Shown here: piece after piece, positions 7,206 to 9,380 of the stretch
Position numbering within the stretch: position 1 is the first letter of the stretch
Layout: each line of letters begins with the position of its first letter
Origin: Comamonadaceae bacterium
Lineage (GTDB): Bacteria > Pseudomonadota > Gammaproteobacteria > Burkholderiales > Burkholderiaceae_C
DNA length: 9,380 nucleotides
Direction of reading: 5' to 3'
NCBI GenBank assembly: GCA_947463845.1
Contig: CANHUM010000040.1
Span: 1-9,380 of the forward strand
Notes under the pieces: model-generated
What the model saw: the letters and a program-made list of their open reading frames with translations, nothing else
The model's database searches: none
What the model was told of the DNA's origin: nothing
Made by a program: the position numbers and the translations under genes

Positions 7206-9380
7206 TCAGAATGGTACTTTCAGCTCGCTGAGGTCTTTGCGCGTTTCCACCAGCACCAGAGGGCCTTCGTTCAAGACCACTGCCGGTGGGCGCTCACGGG
7301 GCACACGCGCGGGTTGTGGCTCTGCTGCAATCGCCGCTTGGACAGCCGCCACTTTGGCACTGTCCGAATTCACCCAGATCAGACCGGACGCCTGGGCGAG
7401 TTGTTCCAGACGGTCGATGGGCAGTTCGAAGCGCGTGGCCACTGGCATAGGGGCTGGTGCGGGAACTTCAGACACGACTGCAGTCGATGCCACCGCAACC
7501 TGGGCCACAACCCCAGGGGCCTCGGAGGGGGCCATGGCCGATACGCTGACAGGCGTTGCGATGGACGCCACGCTGACAGCGATGGGTGAGCTGAGCTGGG
7601 TGTCAGTGGACTGAGCAGGTGCATTGACCGGCTCAGCGGACACGGCACTGGCCTGAGCACGTTCAAAGTAAGAGCGGCTTGCTGGTCGCTCTTCGGCTGG
7701 GGCGGTCACGTTTGATGAAGCGGCAGCTGCATCCGCTTGGCCTTCTTCACTGGCGTTGTCCGTGCGCATTTCACCGTTGCGTTCACGACGGTCGCGGCCG
7801 TAACGGTCACGTGAACGGCGTTCACGACGCTCGCCTGTATTGTCAGGAGCGGCATTGGATTGGATCTGGTTCTGGGTATCCAAGGCCTCTGCAGCAGGCG
7901 TGTCCGAGGTGGACGCAGTCTGGTCTGCAGCCGCTTCACCTTGGCGGCGCTCACCCCGTTCGCGACGGCCTTCACCACCGCGTTCGCCACGCTCACGGCG
8001 ACCTTCGCGAGGCGCACGCTCTGGACGCGCTTCCACGCCTTCGGCGGTCAGCTCTGGCTGGGCATCGGTGCGGCCTTCACCGCGAGCATCTTTGCGGCCC
8101 TCGCGTGCTGGACGCTCATGGCGCTCGCCACGCTCTGCGCGATCACCGCGAGCCGGGCGGGCATCGCCTTCACGACCTTCAACACGACCTTCTGAACGGG
8201 CCTCTGTGCGTGCGTCAGCGCGTCCTTCACCTCGGCGTCCACCTTCGCGGGGGGCACGAACTTCGTTGTTGGCGCCTTCGCTGCGTTCGCCTCTGCGACC
8301 ACCACGGCGGCCATCACGACCCGATTCGCGACCACCCTCGCGACCACCTTCTCGGCGGCCTTCGCGGGACTTTTCGTCTTTCTTGACCGCAGGAGCAGCC
8401 ACCGGCTCGGCAGCATTGCCGCCAAACAGGCTTTTGAGCCAACCAAAGAAGCCACCAGAAGCAGTGGCAGGTGCAACCACCGGCGCAGCGGCTTTGCCAG
8501 CAGGCTTGGCCGTCGCCGCAGGCGCTTCAGGTTTGGTCGGTGTCATCGGTGCAGGCGCATCAGGCAGCACACCCTTGATGACCGGGGTTTGCTTGTTGGT
8601 GGGCTCTTGCGAGCGGCGTGTCACCGTGGTCGCATCTTCAATCTCTTCGGCCATTTTGTAGCTGGCTTCGATGCGGTCCAGACGCGGGTCGTCGTGCTTC
8701 AGGCGTTCGAGCTTGTAGTGTGGCGTTTCCAGCGATTTGTTGGGCACCAACAGCACATTGATGCGTTGCTGCAGCTCGATCTTGGCGATCTCGGAGCGCT
8801 TTTCATTGAGCAGGAAAGACGCCACCTCCACCGGCACTTGGGCGTGCACGGCGGCGCTGTTGTCCTTCATGGACTCTTCTTGGATGATGCGCAAAATTTG
8901 CAGCGCCGAGCTCTCCGTGTCGCGAATATGGCCAGCACCACCGCAACGAGGGCAAGGGATGGAGGCGCCTTCGCTCAAGGCAGGCTTCAAACGCTGACGG
9001 CTCATTTCCAGCAAGCCGAACTTGCTGATCGAGCCAAATTGCACGCGGGCACGGTCTTGGCGCAGCGCGTCGCGCAAGCGGTTCTCCACTTCGCGGCGGT
9101 TTTTGGCCTCTTCCATGTCAATGAAGTCAATCACGATCAGGCCGCCCAGGTCGCGCAAGCGCATCTGGCGGGCCACTTCATCGGCGGCTTCCAGGTTGGT
9201 GCGGGTGGCGGTTTCCTCGATGTCGCCACCCTTGATGGCGCGGGCCGAGTTCACGTCCACCGACACCAGGGCCTCGGTGTGGTCAATCACGATGGCGCCG
9301 CCCGAAGGCAGTTGCACCGTGCGGGCGTAGGCCGATTCGATCTGGTGCTCGATCTGGAAGCGACTGAACAGTGGCGCGTC
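7206..9380 (-). CDS. rne: ribonuclease E, C-terminal part (5' end cut by window edge)
   Basis: RNase E is the main single-strand endoribonuclease for mRNA decay and rRNA/tRNA processing and the scaffold of the degradosome at the inner membrane. The reading frame is open to base 9380, giving 724 visible residues. It begins inside the catalytic half, before [20 protein letters not shown], so the S1 and 5'-sensor domains lie outside the window. The metal-binding aspartates are present in SVDVNSAR (visible Asp42, E. coli Asp303) and LIVIDFIDM (visible Asp85, E. coli Asp346), with the same 43-residue spacing as in E. coli. The zinc link CPRCGG has Cys143 and Cys146 (E. coli 404 and 407). After the catalytic half come a Pro/Ala linker, the amphipathic segment [13 protein letters not shown] (visible 309-321), an Arg/Gly/Glu-rich stretch (334-483), a second Arg patch (517-536), an Ala/Ser/Val linker and a 76-residue C-terminal segment ending ELKVPF. 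RNase G is excluded by this long tail. Extrapolating from E. coli, about 260 residues are missing. Confidence 0.97.
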   Translation of the reverse strand, partial: DAPLFSRFQIEHQIESAYARTVQLPSGGAIVIDHTEALVSVDVNSARAIKGGDIEETATRTNLEAADEVARQMRLRDLGGLIVIDFIDMEEAKNRREVENRLRDALRQDRARVQFGSISKFGLLEMSRQRLKPALSEGASIPCPRCGGAGHIRDTESSALQILRIIQEESMKDNSAAVHAQVPVEVASFLLNEKRSEIAKIELQQRINVLLVPNKSLETPHYKLERLKHDDPRLDRIEASYKMAEEIEDATTVTRRSQEPTNKQTPVIKGVLPDAPAPMTPTKPEAPAATAKPAGKAAAPVVAPATASGGFFGWLKSLFGGNAAEPVAAPAVKKDEKSREGRREGGREGGRESGRDGRRGGRRGERSEGANNEVRAPREGGRRGEGRADARTEARSEGRVEGREGDARPARGDRAERGERHERPAREGRKDARGEGRTDAQPELTAEGVEARPERAPREGRRERGERGGEGRRERGERRQGEAAADQTASTSDTPAAEALDTQNQIQSNAAPDNTGERRERRSRDRYGRDRRERNGEMRTDNASEEGQADAAAASSNVTAPAEERPASRSYFERAQASAVSAEPVNAPAQSTDTQLSSPIAVSVASIATPVSVSAMAPSEAPGVVAQVAVASTAVVSEVPAPAPMPVATRFELPIDRLEQLAQASGLIWVNSDSAKVAAVQAAIAAEPQPARVPRERPPAVVLNEGPLVLVETRKDLSELKVPF
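7932..8381 (-). other. Arg/Gly/Glu-rich low-complexity region of RNase E
   Basis: These 450 bases encode 150 residues, of which I count 42 Arg; Gly and Glu make up much of the rest in patterns such as [14 protein letters not shown] and RRERGERR. Such stretches in the noncatalytic half of RNase E bind RNA and are disordered. On the DNA the region appears as degenerate CGCGACC/TTCACG-type repeats. The same bases produce long but meaningless Arg/Ser/Pro-rich frames on the other strand. Confidence 0.8.
8327..8350 (-). repeat. 12-bp tandem duplication inside rne (REGG-REGG)
   Basis: CGCGACCACCCT at 8327-8338 is followed directly by CGCGACCACCTT at 8339-8350, with one mismatch. On the coding strand this gives consecutive REGG-type units in the Arg-rich region. 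The unit is a multiple of three, so copy-number changes would keep the reading frame. Confidence 0.75.
8418..8456 (-). other. putative membrane-targeting amphipathic helix of RNase E
   Basis: The encoded segment [13 protein letters not shown] stands alone between Pro/Ala-rich and Arg-rich disordered stretches. Phe, Trp and Leu alternate with Lys and Ser, as in a short amphipathic helix. In E. coli a comparable segment A anchors RNase E to the inner membrane. The role here is inferred from position and composition. Confidence 0.55.

Noticed and set aside
7199..7215. Inverted repeat ACCAT/ATGGT across the rne stop codon as a terminator
   Set aside because: Only five pairs, low GC content and no T-run on either strand. 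It is within chance expectation.
7932..8381. CRISPR-like array suggested by repeated CGCGACC/TTCACG words
   Set aside because: The words are degenerate, closely packed, lack spacer structure, and are explained by Arg/Gly/Glu codons in the open rne frame.
7840..8661. Plus-strand frame rich in Arg-Ser-Pro opposite rne
   Set aside because: It mirrors the Arg/Gly/Glu codons of RNase E and has no independent support.

Overview
The window looks like an ordinary chromosomal segment of a betaproteobacterium, most likely Burkholderiales/Comamonadaceae (Limnohabitans, Rhodoferax or Acidovorax-like). This rests on family resemblance: the GC-rich coding style, the argH N-terminus, the phosphoenolpyruvate carboxylase variant, an unfused hemC-hemD-hemX-hemY cluster and a long Arg-rich RNase E. 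No mobile element, CRISPR array, tRNA or rRNA was seen, and nothing suggests horizontal transfer.

Layout. Bases 1-50 (minus) hold the first codons of argH (argininosuccinate lyase), running off the left edge. Bases 96-2948 (minus) are a complete ppc (phosphoenolpyruvate carboxylase). A 137-bp divergent intergenic region (2949-3085) follows. It carries a perfect palindromic extended -10 element (ATGCTAGCAT) that could start transcription both ways, and a hairpin plus T-run in the hemC leader. Bases 3086-7166 (plus) form a tight four-gene unit, hemC-hemD-hemX-hemY. The first two junctions overlap by 4 nt (TTGA, ATGA) and the third has a 6-nt gap. Bases 7206-9380 (minus) are the C-terminal three-quarters or so of rne (RNase E), which runs off the right edge and converges on hemY across 39 bp.

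How the genes relate. HemC and HemD are consecutive enzymes that turn porphobilinogen into uroporphyrinogen III, the last precursor shared by heme, siroheme and cobalamin. HemX and HemY are membrane-anchored accessory proteins usually found beside them, without an established enzymatic activity. ppc supplies oxaloacetate for the TCA cycle. argH and rne are housekeeping neighbours.

I found no convincing previously undescribed system. The points most worth checking are the symmetric promoter between ppc and hemC, the hemC leader hairpin, two gene starts (argH, hemX) that lack a Shine-Dalgarno sequence but have CGATAAAATC just upstream and so could be nearly leaderless, the altered active-site loop of the carboxylase, and the modular low-complexity tail of RNase E with its distinct C-terminal segment.
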